DNA of 7,396 nucleotides, taken from JAUWQU01 sp964605095. GTDB lineage: Bacteria > Planctomycetota > Phycisphaerae > SM23-33. The translations under genes were made by a program, and so were the position numbers. The notes under the pieces were generated by a model, which was not told where the DNA came from, did no database searches, and saw nothing but the letters and a program-made list of their open reading frames with translations. Numbering within the stretch: position 1 is the first letter of the stretch; every line of letters begins with the position of its first letter. The DNA lies in NCBI GenBank assembly GCA_964605095.1, contig CAZSBS010000246.1:1-7396 (forward strand), given 5' to 3'. Shown here in pieces: positions 5,793 to 7,396 of the stretch.

Positions 5793-6050
5793 TCAGTCGT
5801 CGCTCGACACAGGCACGAGCAAGATGTTGAGATTCTGCTGGTCCTGAAGCTACGACTCGACTTCGGCAAGGAGGTCATAGTAATGAATTGTCCGCCTGGT
5901 GTCCTGATCGGGCCGGACAGGGACGTACCACCAGTCATCTTCCTGATGGATGCCTTTGTTTACAACCTCGATTCGCCAACCGGGGCGGTGGTGATGAGCC
6001 AGCGACTGCTCGACCTTCATGCCAACAGTTTGTCGTGTGAGCCTCTTCAT
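5793..6050 (-). pseudogene. Small conserved hypothetical protein gene with internal TAG
   Basis: ATG 6050 (or GTG 6059, or ATG 6020) opens a 66-residue frame, MKRLTRQTVGMKVEQSL onward, ending LLAEVES at a TAG (5852-5850). The same frame then continues for 18 protein-like residues, LQDQQNLNILLVPVSSDD, to TGA 5795-5793. The joined 85-residue product looks like a short hypothetical family I recall from Planctomycetota, with a DDWWYVPV core and a C-terminal LLVPVSSD. In such a sequence a Glu codon would be natural at the TAG position, so GAG to TAG is the simplest explanation. No strong Shine-Dalgarno is visible. Function is unknown. It sits 5 nt before the broken mntP-like gene, so both members of the unit appear to be decaying. 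A sequencing error or stop readthrough are alternatives. Confidence 0.55.
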
Positions 6051-6097
6051 AAAAGCCACTCAATTAGCTTAAGAGACACGGACTGACTGGTTCTTCA

Positions 6098-6111
6098 GGC
6101 CCGATAGGGCC
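6098..6111. repeat. Palindrome with GATA tetraloop
   Basis: GGCCC-GATA-GGGCC is a perfect 5-bp stem followed by GACAG. The same GACAG tail follows the GAA-loop hairpin at 6168-6180, so this looks like a diverged member of the same repeat type. It lies upstream of the small broken gene. Confidence 0.5.
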
Positions 6112-6123
6112 GACAGTATTTAG

Positions 6124-6143
6124 CCGGGGGCGTAAGCCCCCGG
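6124..6143. repeat. Perfect 8-bp palindrome with GTAA tetraloop
   Basis: CCGGGGGC (6124-6131), GTAA, GCCCCCGG (6136-6143). It is a very stable hairpin with a GNRA-type loop on the plus-strand reading. There is no adjacent T-run. It resembles highly repeated intergenic palindromes of planctomycete genomes (from memory). Confidence 0.75.
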
Positions 6144-6165
6144 AACAGGTTCATTTATACCAATG

Positions 6166-6237
6166 AGCCCCGAAGGGGCGACAGAACAAACGTCCTGCTC
6201 TGCCAATTGCGCGGTTTTCTGTCGCCCCTTCGGGGCT
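6166..6237. repeat. 21-bp perfect inverted repeat with nested palindromes
   Basis: Arms 6166-6186 and 6217-6237 are perfect reverse complements separated by 30 bp. Each arm is itself a hairpin: GCCCC-GAA-GGGGC on the left and GCCCC-TTC-GGGGC on the right, each carrying the GACAGAA word or its complement. The element lies 62 bp beyond the stop of the flavoprotein-like gene and could end or protect its transcript, though no T-run follows. The layout is that of a paired REP or BIME-like element. Confidence 0.85.
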
Positions 6238-6298
6238 TTCGATCGATATCGGTCAGTTTGAGATTCTACTCTACCGACCCCAAACCGGCCAAAGGCAT

Positions 6299-7396
6299 TC
6301 ACACCTCGTAAATCCTGCCTTCCCGAAACTCCGTCCAGGCCGGCTCGAAGGCGATCTCGCGGGCGGGGATCGGGCGGGGGGACATCTCGGACAGGTCGAA
6401 CAGTTCGGCCGCGGCTGGGTTGTATCGCGTCGTGAGGATCATTTCTCGGAGCGACTCGTTTTCCTTGCGGAAGCGATATGGCTGGGCCGTGGCGGGGTCT
6501 ATGAGCCGGGGGTGTACCTCGACGCCGTCGGCGGCAAGGATGCAATGGCTTCCCCGGCTGCCTGCGCGGCGATCGAACATGCCGCGGATGCTTTTCAGCA
6601 TGGCGATGTGCGTCAGGCATTGTTGCTCGGCGACAAGTGCGTCGGGAAGCTGCGCGGGCGAATCGATCCTGAGCCCGCCGTCGCGGATGGCGGCGTATTG
6701 GGCGAGCGCCTCCGCCAGCGCGGCGGCCGAGCCGGACGAGCTGCGCAGATGGGCGCCATACCGCGTCATTCGCCGGCCTATCTCCGCCATAGCGTCGGCG
6801 GGCGTGACTGTCGCGGCGGCGGACCTGGCCAGGCGTGCCTTGAGGCCCTCGACGGCCTCGGCTACGCCGACCAGGGCAGCCTCGTCAAGCTCGGCGGCGG
6901 CAAAGCTCTCCCGGGCGTAAACGTTGGCGATATACTCCGCCGCCCGCATCGCGCCGACCTGCCCGGCGTTCAGGGCCGAGCCGCCGGGGCGCTTCACGCC
7001 GTGTGTCCCGGCCATCTCGCCTATGACGAACGTACGTCGCACGCTGCTCTGCCACCACTTGTCCACGCTGAAGCCGCCGTTGTTGTGCTGCGCGCACACG
7101 GCTATCTCCAGCGGCTCGCGGGCAAGGTCTATGCCGTTCTCGGCGTAGATGTCGATTGCCGGCTGATTCATGTGCCGCAGGCGGTCGATCGGCAAGGCCC
7201 CCGTCGCGCCGGTCTTGTTCTGCAGGATGATCTGTTTGCCGAGCGCCTTTTCCACATACGGCGTCGTGGCCCGGACGACGTTGTCCGTCGCGCCGCCGGC
7301 GCCCCACTGGATGATCCCCGAGAAGTCCTTGACCGGAAAATCCGCCGCCTGGGCGGAGGCCAGGAAACAAACGGTCAACAACGCGACAACACCATA
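6299..7396 (-). CDS. Chimeric TctC-type signal/N-terminus fused to C-terminal part of a fumarate-reductase-like flavoprotein (5' end outside window)
   Basis: The frame is open to the right edge; the true start lies beyond 7396, with TTG 7381 merely internal to a signal peptide ending ASAQA. Counting from 7381, residues 13-62 match the N-terminus of TctC/Bug-family periplasmic solute-binding proteins: the IIQWGAGGATDNVVRA strand-loop, then the LGKQIILQNKTGATGA strand. From residue 63 (about 7195) the sequence switches to a flavoprotein of the succinate dehydrogenase/fumarate reductase/L-aspartate oxidase type: GIDL, EPLEIAVCAQHNNGG, then GEMAGTHGVKRPGGSALNAGQVG (C-terminal part of the FAD site), a helical domain at about 160-260 and a C-terminal domain ending at TGA 6299. 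The N-terminal GxGxxG FAD Rossmann motif and most of the TctC fold are absent, so the product is unlikely to be a functional oxidoreductase or binding protein. A deletion fusion or an assembly chimera fits best. Confidence 0.75.
   Translation of the reverse strand, partial: YGVVALLTVCFLASAQAADFPVKDFSGIIQWGAGGATDNVVRATTPYVEKALGKQIILQNKTGATGALPIDRLRHMNQPAIDIYAENGIDLAREPLEIAVCAQHNNGGFSVDKWWQSSVRRTFVIGEMAGTHGVKRPGGSALNAGQVGAMRAAEYIANVYARESFAAAELDEAALVGVAEAVEGLKARLARSAAATVTPADAMAEIGRRMTRYGAHLRSSSGSAAALAEALAQYAAIRDGGLRIDSPAQLPDALVAEQQCLTHIAMLKSIRGMFDRRAGSRGSHCILAADGVEVHPRLIDPATAQPYRFRKENESLREMILTTRYNPAAAELFDLSEMSPRPIPAREIAFEPAWTEFREGRIYEV

Noticed and set aside
5483..5847. Overlapping plus-strand open frames of 115-119 codons
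   Set aside because: Low-quality Arg/Ala/Ser-rich translations overlap the mntP remnant on the other strand; no ribosome binding site or recognisable domain.
5787..6086. Plus-strand open frame of 99 codons
   Set aside because: It is antisense to the small hypothetical gene, whose minus-strand translation is more protein-like and ends 5 nt before the mntP-like start.
6120..6620. Minus-strand open frame overlapping the palindrome cluster and flavoprotein 3' end
   Set aside because: It is in a different frame from the flavoprotein-like gene and crosses the inverted repeats; composition is Arg/Pro-rich with no motifs.

Overview
The window is GC-rich DNA that looks like a metagenome-assembled fragment from a Planctomycetota bacterium, plausibly Phycisphaerae-like. 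The main reasons are a secreted protein that joins a hydrazine-synthase-alpha-like propeller, a di-CxxCH cytochrome c part and a formylglycine-generating-enzyme-like domain (a combination I associate with this phylum), and an intergenic cluster of GC-rich palindromes of the kind common in planctomycete genomes. Lineage is inferred from protein style only; no rRNA or marker gene is present.

Layout. Positions 1-2779 (minus) hold the 5' 926 codons of the HzsA/cytochrome/FGE fusion, which runs off the left edge. The divergent spacer 2780-3451 contains an AT-rich island with a perfect consensus sigma70-type promoter on the minus strand. About 100 bp downstream of it is an intrinsic terminator whose stem pairs fully only in the minus-strand RNA. 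Together they bound a roughly 140-nt untranslated RNA: a candidate sRNA, or an attenuated leader of the fusion gene. The right part of the spacer has two 30-bp tandem repeat copies and a weaker plus-strand promoter. At 3452-4224 (plus) is a lipoprotein with a long Ala/Lys/Glu helix built from 9-residue repeats, interrupted by a 100-N assembly gap. At 4339-5337 (plus) is an extended-SDR NAD(P)-dependent epimerase/dehydratase-type enzyme.

Positions 5338-6298 are a decayed, repeat-rich zone. They hold a G-rich palindrome, a 103-nt element that can fold as a three-way junction, a truncated mntP-like manganese exporter gene (minus), a small planctomycete-type hypothetical gene broken by a TAG (minus), and a cluster of perfect palindromes with a 21-bp inverted repeat. 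Positions 6299-7396 (minus) carry an apparent chimera: the secreted N-terminus of a TctC/Bug-type solute-binding protein joined in frame to the C-terminal half of a fumarate-reductase-like flavoprotein that has lost its N-terminal dinucleotide-binding fold.

There is no obvious single pathway. The clearest candidates for something undescribed are the promoter/terminator-bounded RNA at 2983-3123, the three-way-junction element at 5384-5486, and the TctC-flavoprotein chimera, which may be a real deletion or a misassembly.
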